From the NCBI GenBank assembly GCA_947846985.1, contig CANTUZ010000001.1, positions 108,269,757 to 108,333,756 of the forward strand: a DNA stretch of 64,000 nucleotides, read 5' to 3'. Made by a program: the position numbers and the translations under genes. Under the pieces are notes generated by a model. It was given only the letters and a program-made list of their open reading frames with translations. It was not told the origin of the DNA and searched no databases. The stretch is from Fratercula arctica (Eukaryota > Chordata > Aves > Charadriiformes > Alcidae). Below, in pieces: positions 45,580 to 58,398 of this stretch (position 1 is the stretch's first letter; the number at the start of each line of letters is the position of its first letter).

Positions 45580-45789
45580 TCATCCTTTACTTAGACCAGG
45601 AGCATACTCCCTCTGTGGGCCTTGTTCGCCTTCAGTAACCTTTCGATATGGTAATCCTTCAACAATTCCATTTCTTTGATCTAAGTTCCAGTTAATTGTT
45701 TCCACATCTAGTCCAGGTGGATGTGCAAGGACACAATTAAGTTCACTTGTTTCTACATCTAGTCCATGTGCAAAAGGCCCAATTAAATT
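45580..45789 (-). other. Unassigned open frame with a two-copy repeat
   Basis: On the minus strand 69 codons without ATG run to a TGA. They contain a twice-repeated element, HGLDVETSELN and PGLDVETINWN, from an imperfect tandem duplication of about 46-50 bases at roughly 45690-45785. The peptide resembles protein more than most chance frames here, but I recognise no family. It could be an alternative 3' exon of RBM11, a piece of an old gene or retroelement, or chance. Confidence 0.3.
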
Positions 45790-48200
45790 TTAATTTCAGG
45801 AGTTCAGCTAAAGTTCAAATTTCTATTACAATTTTATAGAAAGCACTTAGGTAACTTTTTAACCATATTCTTTTGACATCAGTGGCATGTATGCATAGCT
45901 TGTGACTAAACATGTAAAAAAACTTTTTTTTTTTTTTTTTTACTAGCTCTTAGCTGGATGTGTGCTACCAGAAGTTCATTAGTGCATCAGAAAATGACAA
46001 CAACAGTACTTTTGTCTTAGAGTTGGGCCCGCAGCACGAGCCACCTCATGACACCCACTGTCCCTCCCACCTAGACCAGGGCACTGCAGCGCCACGGCTG
46101 CTGAATAGATCCAACTTAAAACACTTTTGGATAAAATAAAGAAAGCACGTACTCGCTGTCAACTGAACTGCTCGCTCCACCTGGGACGGGCAGGTGAAAA
46201 GCCAGCTTGTCTCTGGAACCAGGCTGCTGCAGCACTGGGAACTCCAGCAGAACCCATACCAGATAAGCGAGTTTTGACCTTTTTTACTGCTCAATACTTT
46301 CTGGTTTTGCTTTTTGAAGTCTTCGTACAGCTTGCTCACTAGCATTTAAATGTAAAGATAGGTAGGAGGGAAGCTGGAATAGTAATTTCCATTGCTGTGT
46401 TTGTTTCCTGGATGTAAAGTTTTTCCAAAAGTGAGTAAAAATATGGATCTTGATCTTACCTTATAATTAATATGGCATCTCCCCTTTGACTCGTTGACCT
46501 GGCACATTGCCAACTTAAATGAGAATGCATCACTCACTGCAGTGATCCTGATTTGTCCAAAGTTTGGGAGATTGTAATGGAAATCACTATGCACTGCATT
46601 CCATATCATAAAATACAGAGAAGTAAGGCTAAGCGCAAGATCAATGTGACAGCAGGCAAAGTAAAATCTTGTGGCCAGCTAGTAGCATGGGAACTGAAAG
46701 ACCAGGACAAAGTAACAATAATTTAGAATCAGAACTAACATAGAAAACATTCATTCGTATTCATAAAGAATTTTAAAAAGTGGCTAAAACAGATAGGGGG
46801 TTGAATAAATATTTGGTCAAGAGCAAACTCAAGTGGTTTTTTTTTGTTTCCAGTATTTTATTTCTTAAACATGGTGACAATGTAATTAAAACAACAACGG
46901 GGCCCTGACTAAAGTGATATCTTAAGTTAACAGACGTAAACAAGAAATTTAATTATGGCTAAAGCAATTTTAGCACATTCCCACATGCCCAGCTTTTCTT
47001 CTTTTAACACACTGACGAGTTTTAAGTAAGCGAATATTGAGAGGTATTAAAATATGTACTTCCTTCAGGAAAAAAAAAAAAACAAACTAGGAAGATGGTA
47101 AGAAAAAACATTTCTGTAGAAGAACTGTACTGATATTTTATCAGCCATATGCAATATGATGCTCCTTGACATTCCTTTTGTAGAGTATAATTGCATAGAA
47201 CAGATTATCTTATGTATCCACTGGGGAAGTCTGGCAAGGACACCTAGACATGATTAAGCTTCTCTTTCTGTAGGCTAACTCTGGTTTGGGCATCCAACTG
47301 TTTTCTCTTTTGTCTGATGACCTTCACTTCTAACTTAAGCTAGTGTTAACATATTCTTCCTCTACTCGATTATATTTAAATTTCTGTAACATAAGGAACA
47401 GGTTGAAAGAAATCCACTGTATTTTACTTATTAATTTTTTCCATTAGTGTGGCAGCTTTTGTGATCAGTGACGTACTGGTATAACGTCAGCACTACCTTC
47501 CAACAGAAGTTAGATTACATTTACATACCTTAGTCCTAAAGTTACTGGTGGGGAAGAAAAACCCAAACCAAAAGTATAAAGGGGCAAGTGTTTGCATGGA
47601 AGGGTAGAGGAAAAAAGTGAAACTAAACAAGTTTCTTAAAACATTAGGCATAAATCTTATTTAAGGCACAGACTTTTGTTATGTAAATTCTTTCTAGTGA
47701 AGGCTGAATTCAGTTGCCAACGACATTTCAAGGGTGCCATACTGTGGCATTATAGGAATGTCTCTCAAGCTCAAGAAGTAGTCCCTTTGGGAAGTTAAAA
47801 GCAGTGTCTTGACAAAGTGATTTTATTAGCTGTAATTTATCTTATCAGACAAAAGAGAAATCATTGCAAGCTAAATGTTCTTCCACTTCTGAAACTTATC
47901 TGGGTTTGTAAAACACACCACCTTTAAACCAGTAAACTTGGATATTCTTTCTCAATACCGGTGTAAGGATGAAAAGTATTCCTTTCAAGCAACCCAATGT
48001 TATAACCAAGGAACTGATTTTAACAAAACCAAAATCCTGTTTTATTGTCAGGTTCAATTTGAAGCCTACACCTAGCCTGAACAGAAGACTTAACTTTAAG
48101 CGATATTAAGTAGCAGAAAACTGAGTGTTTTGCTTTCTCATATAAGAGGATCTTAAAAGTGTTTTACCTGTACTGCATCATACCTCTGTATCTGTCTATA
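45790..48200. other. Spacer between ABCC13 pseudogene and RBM11
   Basis: No exon or RNA gene was recognised. A T-run lies at about 45925-45942. A 99-codon frame at 46046-46345 (minus) has no recognisable similarity. Confidence 0.5.
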
Positions 48201-48249
48201 GGTTGTTGGTGGCAGTTATGAAAGACAGTAAATAGGTCATTTGACTTCT

Positions 48250-49158
48250 TCAATTCATCACAATATGAGATAGTTTATTCTTCGTCTGCTAAAGAACGGA
48301 AAAACTTTTCTTCTTAAGAGGTAGTACTAACTCCGCTGACTCATGCTGTTGTGCTATCAATCAGATGAGATACTCATTAAATTTTTCATCCATTTGTTAC
48401 AATGAACATTTAGATTCTCAAATAAGCAAATAAAACACTAGAGAGTAAATATATACAAAAATGCATATATATATTCATGTAGTTCTAGTCAATACATACT
48501 GTGGCCATAAAGTATATACATTCAATTGAGTATTGATACATATGTAAGTCTTGTAGTTAGTGCAAATGCTCATATTTTACCTCAAATTTACTACTGGAAA
48601 AAAACCAGTTCCAATAACCATACAAGGTGATTCTAACTGAAAATAACAACAGAGCTAAGTCAGAAAAAAAGTTATAGGCACTGATACTTCAAGGACGAGC
48701 ACATCTGTGATGTTTCACTTCAAATTTCTAGCCCGCTGACTTTCTTCAGTGGCTCTAGAAAATTGTTACACCATTCACAAAAATACATTCCATAAGTGAT
48801 GGAATGCTTAATAAGTGGCTGAAATTATGCATTTTCATAAAGTTTCTGTATCAGTGAAATAGTAGCCTTCCATGATTCCAGGAGGCAGAGGGGACGGGGC
48901 GTGACCAACTAATTTTTTTTCTTTATTAACAAAACTTTATCTTCTTAAATGTTTCCTATACCTTAAATAGTACTTTCCTCTTTAAATAGGCTAAGATTAA
49001 ATCTGAGTATCAGTATACTTTATGCATAACACATTTCAAAAATAATATGAATCTTGAACATTGCCCTTTTAATAAAGTGCAAAGATGAAAGAATGAGTTT
49101 CACTCAAATAAAAATAGCAAATATAATAATAAAAAAATATTAATCTAGTTACACAGTA
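48250..49158 (-). other. RBM11: RBM11 3' untranslated region (inferred extent)
   Basis: AT-rich sequence follows the RBM11 stop. AATAAA signals on the minus strand are seen at 48922-48927 and 48274-48279. Either could end the transcript, and a longer form cannot be excluded. Confidence 0.45.
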
Positions 49159-49491
49159 TTAATGCGTCTTTTTCTTGGCTTTGCACTTCTTGTATTTTTG
49201 GTCATGCTCTTTTTGCCTTGTTTTGTCATCCTCAATACTAGTGTCACTGTCACAACTTCGCTGTTCTCTCTTTCTTTTAGAGGTCCTTTCATCCACCTGG
49301 TGCTCTTCACAGTCACTTGAATGTGGCAGGGCCAATCCAAAAGAACTCTGTGCAGACTTAAAATTTGCAGCTTGATTCTGATAGGGAGAAAAGGAAAAAT
49401 TTGAAGGCAGTGGCGGAGTCATCTGATAGTAAGGAAATTGTTGACCCATTGGACTCTGTACTGTGTACTGCTGTGATAAAAAATGGTTCAT
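49159..49491 (-). CDS. RBM11: RBM11 coding exon 5 and stop
   Basis: The exon follows TCTCTAG and encodes the last 110 residues from MNHFLSQQYTVQ, including YYQMTPPLPSNFSF and the basic tail. It joins exon 4 in phase 0. Confidence 0.94.
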   Translation of the reverse strand: MNHFLSQQYTVQSPMGQQFPYYQMTPPLPSNFSFSPYQNQAANFKSAQSSFGLALPHSSDCEEHQVDERTSKRKREQRSCDSDTSIEDDKTRQKEHDQKYKKCKAKKKTH

Positions 49492-52400
49492 CTAGAGAAA
49501 TAGAAACTTGAGTTGTTAACACTGTAAAGAGGAAGTTCTGAAGAGTTTAATTTTGCATGCATTACAACTTCTACAATTAAAATACTAATAAATTATAAAA
49601 GAACACAGAACGTTTGAGAATAAAGCTTATATATTTTATTATATCAACTAGTATAGTTGGATAAAGTAGACAATCTTTCATGGCAAAGTTAGAACAGAGA
49701 CATAATCTGATTTAAGATTAAACTGCCAGTTAGTCTTTGTGTGAGGTAATCAAACATGGCATTCCTTTCATTTCTTCTATGTATTTTACAAGCATTTGTA
49801 ACTGTAATGCCTATCATTAACGTAAAGACATGCACATCTGCTTTTTTTTAACCTCATTTAAGTAATTTTAAGTTAATGCAGAACTAGGCGTTCCAACACG
49901 GCATAATGAGTCCATAGATCAAAGCACTTGGAACAACGCAGTAACTGCCCAGCTTATTGCTACAGTCCCTAAAGTATCCCAAGAGTCCCTCACACAAAAT
50001 GCGCAGTCCAAATACAGAAATAGAATTACAAAGGTCAGAAAAGAGCAGCTTTCTACTGACTGGCAGTAACCAGAAAAATGATGGGGTGCATGTTTGAGTA
50101 TGTTATATATGTAGACAGACTTCAAGGGAGTAACCTGCTTGGCTCACACAAGTAAAGGTGAGGCAGAAGTTTGAGGGCTTACGCACAACTAGATCGCTTT
50201 CTGCTGAAGCTGCACCAAAGTATCAGTGGAGACATACTGCAATTATCGTCCCTTCTAGCAAGCAGAAAACAGGATGCAGTTGGTTGTGTGTGCTGGTCTG
50301 CTGAGTTTGATCTCTTGGTGTTTATGTACTGCATTGTTACTGAGGTGTGGGTCCATCAGCGAGCACAGAGAGGGAGATGGTACACTCCCAAGCCTTCCAA
50401 CCACAGTGGAGGAGATGGGAATGTTTGTGCAAGCACCGGCTCTTCTGAGGTCACCGCCTGGGAAGAGGGGAGGCAGGCCACCACCACATCTGTGCAACAG
50501 GGAACAGACCCTCTCCATATTCCTGTTCAGATTGCAGGTAGCAAGAGTAATCTAGCCAGACTTCACCCTTTCTACAGTTATAAAGGGCTGGCCATTCCTC
50601 AGTCAGACTGGGTGGCAGCAGTACTGTCCACAGTTGGTACCTCACATTAAATGCTGGGTTTCTTCAGTCCTACTGATGAGTCCATACTCATCAGATTCAG
50701 AAGATCCATGATATGTTTGGTGACTAGGGTTTGGCCCACAGGTTGCCATCTGAAGAGACCAGTTCCCTTGCCTTGTGGAATGTATCAGACAAAAGAGATT
50801 AGGACAAGAATGGTCCTGTGCATCAGACTCTGTTAGAGAGGAAGCGGAATACGGGTTCTCACTGTCTACTGCTGTGAAGTAAATCAGGAAAGTTAGAACT
50901 GTAGGGACATGAAAAGTTTTAGGCCAGAAACCCTCAAACTGTTGTTGCCCTAACTTGGGCAGTGGCGATTTGTTGGAGGAGTTTTAGGTTTGGTTTTAGG
51001 ACATTGCAAACTTCTGCTGAGCATTTCTAAATTGAGTACAAAAGCTAAGAGGTTCCCTGACTAAATTAGCTGTACAGAAAGAAGCTATTGCTTGCAGGGT
51101 TGTAACTTCACTAGGTCAGTTGTATCACCAAGGGGATTTGATTTGGAACACAGTACAGGAAAAAGCTCAATCTGCACAGACATTTCTGGCCTCCCTAAGC
51201 TTTAAGACATTCTGCAGTAAAAAACCAGTTTGGTTTGGTAGATCCCCTGTTATTATAGTACCCTTAAGTACTAAAATAAACAGATTTAATACAAAGTTAG
51301 CAGCCTAAACCACATTTTGAGACATTAAATAAGCACTGTTTGCAGAAATACAGAACACCTTCAACTTCATAAAAAAAGCTCCTGAATTTTTAACTTTTAA
51401 CACAAACTCACCATCTTTTGAAAGCCTGAGTATTCATGAAGTAAACTATTGTTCATCGGAAAAGGAGTAACAGGACACGGAGGATTTCCATAAGGCTCTT
51501 GATACCTATGAAAAACAAACAAGTGTACAAAGACTAGACATCCACCAATTACTGCTTACCAGAGTGCTGAGACTTAACTCTTGGGCTATAATGAGTATAC
51601 CCAAGAGGAAAATTGAGATATTAAAAACTAGACTTTCATGAAAAAACTGATAAGTCAAATACATTCAAAGGCTCAATTAATGAGTAATGCTCACGTGTAC
51701 TTAAGTACGGATGCGAAAGAGTTCTGGATTTCACCATGGGAGTTTAGCTTCCACAGAGAGTTCTGCCACATTTGTAAATAAAAATGTTGAAACATTGAAA
51801 AATACTGAATCTGGGGTGTTCAGACTTACATTATAACAGGCTTATACCTGTGCATTCATATATGCAGATATAAATTCAGTGGGGTTTAAAAAGATTACCT
51901 CCATTGTCAGATTTTTTTCCCCCCTAAAAACTGCAAACATTGCTAGTACAAACACCGTATTTCAATATTTTCTCATGGTCCTGTACCTTGAAGAAACAAA
52001 TAAAAAATGGAAAATTCAAGCTAACTGAACCTCTGGCAAGCTAAACAACCAAACGTTAAAACTAACTGATGCCCTCTGCAAGTCATCAGTAAGGGTGCAA
52101 TTAAAGCATGCAACAGCTGTTTTAATAAAAAGCCTAGAGATTGCTCTACCACATCAACTAATTTTCTTAATAAGATTTTTTTTAAAATTAATCGTACAGT
52201 TCATTCAGAGGTGATCTTTGTTACCTATATGAAGGTGAATATAAGTCAATATAGTTCTCAAAACCATGTGTAGGGCTGTTGAGTTCTGATGAGTAAGAAC
52301 TCCCTGTAAATAAGACAAAAGCATAATGACTATTCAGTTACGACTACTCAATTAACAAGTTAAAAATACAGAAAGTGTTCTGTGTCATCTGTAGTGTGCT

Positions 52401-55400
52401 AGTATATCTAAGCTAGTATATAAAGTTAAGGTGCCGTTTTATGGCAGATAATCTATAGCATCATTTTACTGCTTGAAAACATTCATGTATCATTTATTCA
52501 CTTAAGGAAGCATAAATCAGGGCTGTTGAAGTAAGCAAGAACAGAATAATCCCCATTCAGCTACAGACACAGGAGGTGTTTCTGGTTTTAGGAACCTCAG
52601 CCATTCTACCTAAACCCAGCAACTGCTCTGTACAGCCTTTGAAGGACAGACTGGCACAGCGCAGAGTGGGAACGTGAGTCCTTAATGTTGGGGTTGCAAA
52701 CGCTGCCTGATCATTAGCTTTCTAAGTTTATTTTCATAAATATAAAATGAAGAATGTGACGTTTATTTGACTATTCTTCAAACTACAATCCCTTCCACTT
52801 AAAAGCAAAGCTCTGGTAACTCTGTGGCTTTAGTATGAAAACTATCAAAGAGCTTGACAGTTTGTTGCAATTACTGAATCAACTTTTCCTGACAGACTGC
52901 GAGTTAAAGTCACACCCCGATTCATAAATGTAATCTAGCATGAAAACCTGTGCTGCTATGTTTTCCATACAGTATGGTCTGAGCTGGCTTGCAAGTTATG
53001 CTGTTCTGAACCAACCTACTGTATTCTCTTAGTAAACAAAAAATACAAAGACTGAATCCTTTCTTATGCAAAAGCCAGACTATAATTTATTCAACTATAA
53101 ATCGTCGATTTTGTAAAAGACTGTGGGATTCAAAAATAGTAATTTAAAAAAAAAAAACAACTACAAAGGATTAAAGTTAATCATTGAGACTACTAAACAT
53201 ACCAAACCGATACTGCACTTTAATTGGTCTTCCATACAAACGGATTCCATTCAGCAAAGCTATTGCATAAGGTACTGATTCTTTGTGCTTAAAGCAGACA
53301 AATCCAAAAGACTTAGGTTTTCCTTCTCTGTCCTTACAAATCGTCACTTTGGTTAATGGTCCAGCCTGAAAGAAATTTATATTATTTTCTCACAGAAATT
53401 AAGAGATTGACTGTTCATTGTTTTGAATATGTATTTCATAATGATGTATATTTTGCCATAGTCAGAAATCGTGGGAGCTTCTCAGTATAAGAATCTCTAC
53501 TTAATTTTGCAAATGTGTGCCCACATTCCCCAAGCTCAAATTCTGAGCCTTCTACAAACAAAAATCAGCTCCACAAATGTTAGAAAGGAACCAAGCATCA
53601 CTCCATGGGTGATGTTTCGTCTTTAAAAATCAGATTTTATAATTATTTTTAAAATATAATGAAAACAGCTGCTGCAAGGAGGAAGACTGATTTACTGACT
53701 CCATAGCAAAAGTTATCTTATGCGTGTACAGCTGCTAGTACAATTATAACTAAGCAAATTGATAATATCAGCTATGTAAAAGTGACCTACTCCATTAATA
53801 TGCTTCTACTTTACCCTCGCTTAAATTCATAAAATGGTAGCATCAACACTGTGGGAAAGCAAACCTGAACAAAGACTAGTGCTTCTGGAACCAACACAAA
53901 ACAGTTTTCTGTACTGCCTAAACCTCATCACAACTGCATGGCAAGAAATCAAGAGACACTATCATCTCATCTGAGATGACATACTGTTTCTGCACCTCCC
54001 TAAAAAAAAACCCCAAAGTCCCCCAATAAAACAAAACCCCAAACCACACCCTTTGGCTGAAATATCTTCATTGAAAAGTTTCATCTCTGCCTATAAGTAC
54101 CATTTTAATCCTTGCATAGTACTTCTAGAAGCAAATTAAAGCAGTGATGTTTCATAAATACTGGCTTCATTTTCAAATAAATTGTCATTTTTATAATAAA
54201 TAGCAAAGATGATGAATCTTCTCGACACAAGATTGTATCAGTATATTAGTCACCAAATTAACAGTTTCTCATAAAAACAAACTCTGCATCTACACAGCTG
54301 ATTTAGCAGGGGGAAAAGAAACGGCCAACAGCAATCTCCTGCCTCAGCTCAGGAGTGTTAAAGATGCAACAACTTAACTTTAGGAGGATGTAATACCCAG
54401 ATGAGCAATGAAGTGAACCTAAGTTAAAAAAAAAAAAAATTCACCAGTAAAAAAAAGTTACTGAATGTCCAAATGACTGTAGTAGATGGAGAATTCATTG
54501 TTCTGAAGCAAAAAACAGCGCTCATCAGTAGAACTGGCTTCCGCTACTACTAGTGATACAGTATGTACTTTTCAGTAAAAGTCACTCAGAAGTCATCTAT
54601 AGCTTCAGGCAAACACAAGTTTACCCATACCAGCTTTACAGCAATTAAACTGCATAAACAGTTAAACGTTCAAAATGAACACACATCATATGCTCAGATG
54701 AAGAAAATAAGCCAAAGAAAGTAATTTACTTTATTATTCTGTGTTTTCAATGATTACTGTCAAGCAACAAATCTGCAATCTGTCTGTCGTGAGCATTTAG
54801 AGTGATGATGTGGAGCCATCTCCCTTATTATACCTTCCATGTCGTCAGACTGAAGATATTAAAGATTGTCATCTATGATAATAATGTCTGATCGCTGTAT
54901 GCTTTTGCCAGCTGTGTATAAACTACTCCTCACATAAATAAGACGCTTTTGCTGAAAAATGAAACACCCCCACCCCTGGTGAAAGTAAGGAAGTCATATA
55001 GACAAAAACAAAGGATCAAAAATAATGTACTATTTTTTATTACTGGTACACAGGGTGATCAGGCTGTACAGCAATAGATATTACCTAGGTTGTCCTGTGC
55101 AGGGAATCTTCAAAACGTTGATCTTGTCTTTCCAAATATCTTGAAGTTTGATGAGTTTTTTTGTTTGCTTGGGGTTTTTTTTTGTTGTTGTTTGAATGGT
55201 TTGTTGGTTTGTTTTTAAAGAAGGGATTTCAGGAAGATTCTGCACATGTTTATTTTTGCTTGAATTGGCTCCTTCAGACATTTTTGTTGTTGTTCTGCAC
55301 TACACTGCAGCTTTAAAAAAAAATTACATATATCCAGTCTTCTAATTATTATTTATTATTTGCCTAACAAAAAGGATCTGGTTCTTCAAGAACTAGAAGC

Positions 55401-57530
55401 AACAAACTCAAGTCCTTTGCAGGTCAGTCTTTTAAATACGTAGTCTTCCTGTTCATAAATAAAAATATTAATAGTTTAGAAGTAATAATAGATACTTGCT
55501 CATAATTTGATGGGGGAAAAGCTACAGGTCAGGACTGCATCTTTGGGACCATGCCACAGCAGGAATATTGAACTGTATATTTCCCAAGAAAGGACAATAC
55601 TGCAATGAGAAGCATATGCTGTTGCAGCAAAAGATAGAGAAACCTGAGTCAGAACAAGATGAAGACAAGAAAAAAAGATAAGTAGATGTTATTGGGATGA
55701 CCTAAAGACCCAGATAAAAGTCATCAATTGGATGACTGCTGCAGATTACGCAGAAAAGTCATGCATAATGAGAGCATCTGCTTATTTTTATCACTTTTGT
55801 ACCACAATTTGTATGGTATTACTCACGTCCTCTGGTAAAACAAGCTTTCTTACACGAACGTTTACAGCAGACTACTGTTTAGTATTGGAAACATGCAGAA
55901 TTCTGCATAGAAAATAAGGGGAAAAAAAAAGAAGAAACAACAGTTTCTTGGCTAATTTTAGGGAAAAGTTAAAAACTGGAAGTTAGGAAGAGATGGGAAT
56001 AGCTAAAAACCCACAGGGCTTTCAATGCAAACAGGGCAGCATGCTGAGGTCTTGCCTAGTTAACAAGGCAAATATCAGATTAACCAGCAGAATAAAACTG
56101 GTGAGTAGAAATAGTTCTGATTAGCAATGAAATAGCAAGAGAACAGATGATTCTGCCCACCTCTTATTTTGCACTCTTTATTTCGCAAACACACCAGAAG
56201 GAAGCAAGGTTCATTTTGAGACTAGGGGCAATTAGTAGACCAGAAGCAGCAAGTTTATCACCAAGCTGTTGCCTGAACTGTCCAGAGCCTGGGGCCTTTT
56301 AGAGGGTGACTGGATCACGCCAGGAAGAAGAACACAAAACAAAACAAAATAACAAAACAACCACAACACAAAACACCATAAACAAATTCAGGAAAAGCCC
56401 ATTATCAGCAACTATTGTCAATCCATCTTGAAATGTGATGCTTGCTTTAGTGATATAATGCTCCCTCCTCTCCATATCCTCCCCCCTCTTTTCCTTATTA
56501 ATTACTTTCAGGTTAACAAGCTTGGCTTAGCCAAAGATGCTGCCAACGTGCGATCAAAACTGAAGCCAAGTCAGCATCTTAACATCCTCTGTCTTTGCCA
56601 TTTGCTTTCCTCCTTGGCATAATTGATTTCCAAAGGTTTGAAACAGGTCAAGCTACTTAGTATGTTCCCACCACCTCCCTGAAAATCCCAGCGATGGAAT
56701 TTTTAATATCTTCTCAAGCATTAAAACATTTTGATAGAAAGGTCATTTACAGGGGGAAATCCAGAATCCCACCTGCAGATCATTCCTATTGCCTCCCGCA
56801 CTCCGTTAGCGGTTTCAATCTTGCTCAAGGCATTTTCAGGTTTTGATCAATAATTTGATCAAGAAAACTCAGTGCAAAGATTTATTGCTCATAATATATA
56901 TATATAAAAGAAGGTGTAAAAGAGATTTTTTTTTTTTTCCCTTGGGGATTTTTAAAACATCTTTAAACCACTTAATTTCCTCACTAACGCGGGGCCCATC
57001 TGCGGCCCCCACATTTGCACAGCCGGGAGGAGACAAAGCCGAGGAAAGGGAGACTGCCAGGGCCAGGGCCAGGACCATCCGCAGCGCACCGGGGCTCACG
57101 GAGCGGCAGGGGCGGTGGCCAACGGGGGAAGGCGAGAAGGGCTCCTGCCCCCGCCCGGTGCCTTGCGGGCGGCAGCCCCGACCACCACCCCCCCCCCCCG
57201 CTGCCGGCAGGCACCGGCCCCTCACGACCGGCGGCTCCGCCCTTCCCGGCCGCTCGCAGCCCTTCGCTCCTGCGGCGGTGGCTGCCGTGGCCGCTCCCCA
57301 GCCGCAGCCCGAGGCCTCGCCCCGGCCCTGCCCGGCTCCCGGGGACAGCGCGGCACCCGCGCCCGGCTGGGGCCCGCCGAGGCCTCCTCCCCGCGGCCCC
57401 GTCCCGCCCCCGGGGACCCGCCCTCCACCTGCAGGAAGAGCTCGTAGAGGATCTCCTCCCGCACGCGGCTCTCCAGGTTCCCCACGAACAGCGTCCGGTC
57501 CGCTTCCTCGGACCGCCCCGGGCAGGACAT
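49159..57530 (-). CDS. RBM11: RBM11, RRM splicing regulator, five exons
   Basis: Joining 57530-57429, 53365-53203, 52303-52225, 51505-51412 and 49491-49159 on the minus strand gives 771 nt, or 256 aa plus stop (human about 281). All introns are GT-AG with agreeing phases. One RRM covers about residues 12-88, with RNP2 LFVGNL (14-19) and RNP1 KSFGFVCF (52-59). The middle is rich in Pro, Tyr, Ser and Asn. The C-terminus has KRKREQ, an acidic patch and KYKKCKAKKKTH, a likely nuclear signal. RBM11 is known as a nuclear, tissue-restricted splicing regulator of brain and testis, related to RBM7, which binds the NEXT complex. The start ATG is the first in the CpG island and matches the family's EEADRT start. 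No lesion is seen. Confidence 0.95.
51412..51505 (-). CDS. RBM11: RBM11 coding exon 4
   Basis: Ninety-four bases between TCATAG and GTGAGT encode YQEPYGNPPCPVTPFPMNNS and end GFQKM, which matches the FQKM segment of mammalian RBM11. Confidence 0.92.
52225..52303 (-). CDS. RBM11: RBM11 coding exon 3
   Basis: Seventy-nine bases between TTACAG and GTAACA encode SSYSSELNSPTHGFENYIDL and more, just after the RRM. Phase 1 at the start and 2 at the end fit the neighbours. Confidence 0.91.
53203..53365 (-). CDS. RBM11: RBM11 coding exon 2 (main part of RRM)
   Basis: The exon encodes AGPLTKVTICKDREGKPK, RNP1 KSFGFVCF and NGIRLYGRPIKVQYRFG. Acceptor TTTCAG and donor GTATGT are good. It was found by reading the strand directly. 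Confidence 0.95.
55140..55210. repeat. T/G-rich low-complexity tract in RBM11 intron 1
   Basis: A run of T with interspersed G, read as AAAC/AAAAC units on the minus strand. It explains the Lys/Thr/Gln-rich frame seen there. Confidence 0.7.
57429..57530 (-). CDS. RBM11: RBM11 coding exon 1
   Basis: The ATG at 57528-57530 starts 34 codons with RNP2 (LFVGNL) and REEILYELFLQ before donor GTGGAG. Open frames that run on past the donor are intron. Confidence 0.95.
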
Positions 57531-57607
57531 GACGGCGCTGCCGCCGCCGGGTCCCGCAGAGGGAAGCGGGCGGGAGAAGCGCCCCCCGCTGCCGTAAAGC
57601 GCCGCGC

Positions 57608-57640
57608 GTTGCTAGGGAGCGGGCCCGGTGTCCTAGCAAC
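57608..57640. promoter_or_regulatory. Inverted-repeat RFX/X-box-like element
   Basis: Two exact 9-base arms, GTTGCTAGG and CCTAGCAAC, are separated by 15 G/C-rich bases in the RBM11 promoter. RFX proteins bind GTTGCYA-type half sites as dimers, normally with a shorter spacer, so the assignment is tentative. Confidence 0.5.
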
Positions 57641-57961
57641 GGGGAGAGCCGCCGGGCGGGCTGCCGGCTGAGGGGAGGAGCGTCGTGCGGGCGGGGTGTG
57701 AGGGGACAGGGGAAGGCCCCGCCGCGGGCCTTGCCGTCGCTGCGGGCAGGCCGGCCCTGTATTGAACGGCGCTTGTGAGGGACGCTGCCAGTGCGGAGTG
57801 TTGGTGCCAGACGGGGCAGGCGCGCGCGGGTGCCGTCACTCTGCGGGGAACATCAACGTTTTGAGATGCTTCTTTCGTTATTTTTTTTCTTTCCTGGGAA
57901 TTTTTCATTCTCGCCTGTGTGAAGGTGCAAGCATGCAGTGATGAGCCAGAAGAAAATGGCC

Positions 57962-58398
57962 TAACCTTACAGGAACAGCTCTGGCAAGCCGCCTTCTGCC
58001 CTTGCCCGCCTGGCCTTGAACACTTCCAGGGATGGGGCATCCACAACTTCTCTGGGCAGCCTGTTCCAGTGCCTCACCACCCTTACAGTAAAGAATTTCT
58101 TCCTGATATCTAATCTAAATCTACCCTCTTTCAGTTTGAAACCGTTACCCCTTGTCCTATCGTTACACACCTGTAGACCCCCTTTAGGTACTGGCAGGCT
58201 GCTATAAGGTCTCCTCGGAGCCTTCTCTTCTCCAGGCCGAACAACCCCAACTCTCTCAGCCTGCCCTCATAGCAGAGGTGCTCCAGCCCTCTCATCATCT
58301 TCGTGGCCCTCCTCTGGACCCACTCCAACAGATCCATGTCCTTCTTGTGTTGAGGACTCCAGAGCCGGATGCAGTACTCCAGACTTGGGATCTCACCA
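57962..58398 (-). mobile_element. CR1 LINE fragment upstream of RBM11
   Basis: Read on the minus strand it shows the CR1 ORF2 end and following region: the GGACTGGAGCATCTCTGCTA-like block (variant), ACAAGGGGTAACGGTTTCAA, AAATTCTTTACTGTAAGGGT and GGCTGCCCAGAGAAGTTGTG. The 3' tail with the ATTCTATG repeat is missing on the RBM11 side, so it is truncated there. It lies 0.1 kb beyond the CpG island. Confidence 0.92.

Larger units (their letters stand above)
56985..57850 (-). promoter_or_regulatory. RBM11: CpG-island promoter of RBM11
   Basis: The region is dense in CpG and G/C compared with flanks below 40 percent G/C and covers RBM11 exon 1 and upstream DNA. A perfect inverted repeat of GTTGCTAGG (57608-57616) and CCTAGCAAC (57632-57640) lies 78-110 bases upstream of the ATG and resembles paired RFX half sites. 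A C-run is at about 57188-57199. Long frames of 229-256 codons here on both strands are GC-driven shadows. Confidence 0.75.

Noticed and set aside
50171..50650. 159-codon plus-strand frame in RBM11 intron 4
   Set aside because: No recognisable domain, antisense to the gene, and overlapped by other open frames; could be part of an unidentified repeat, but cannot be supported as a gene.
56843..57671. Frames of 218-256 codons on both strands over the RBM11 promoter
   Set aside because: They lie in a CpG island, are Pro/Arg/Gly/Ala-rich from base composition, overlap each other and show no family motif; only RBM11 exon 1 is real.
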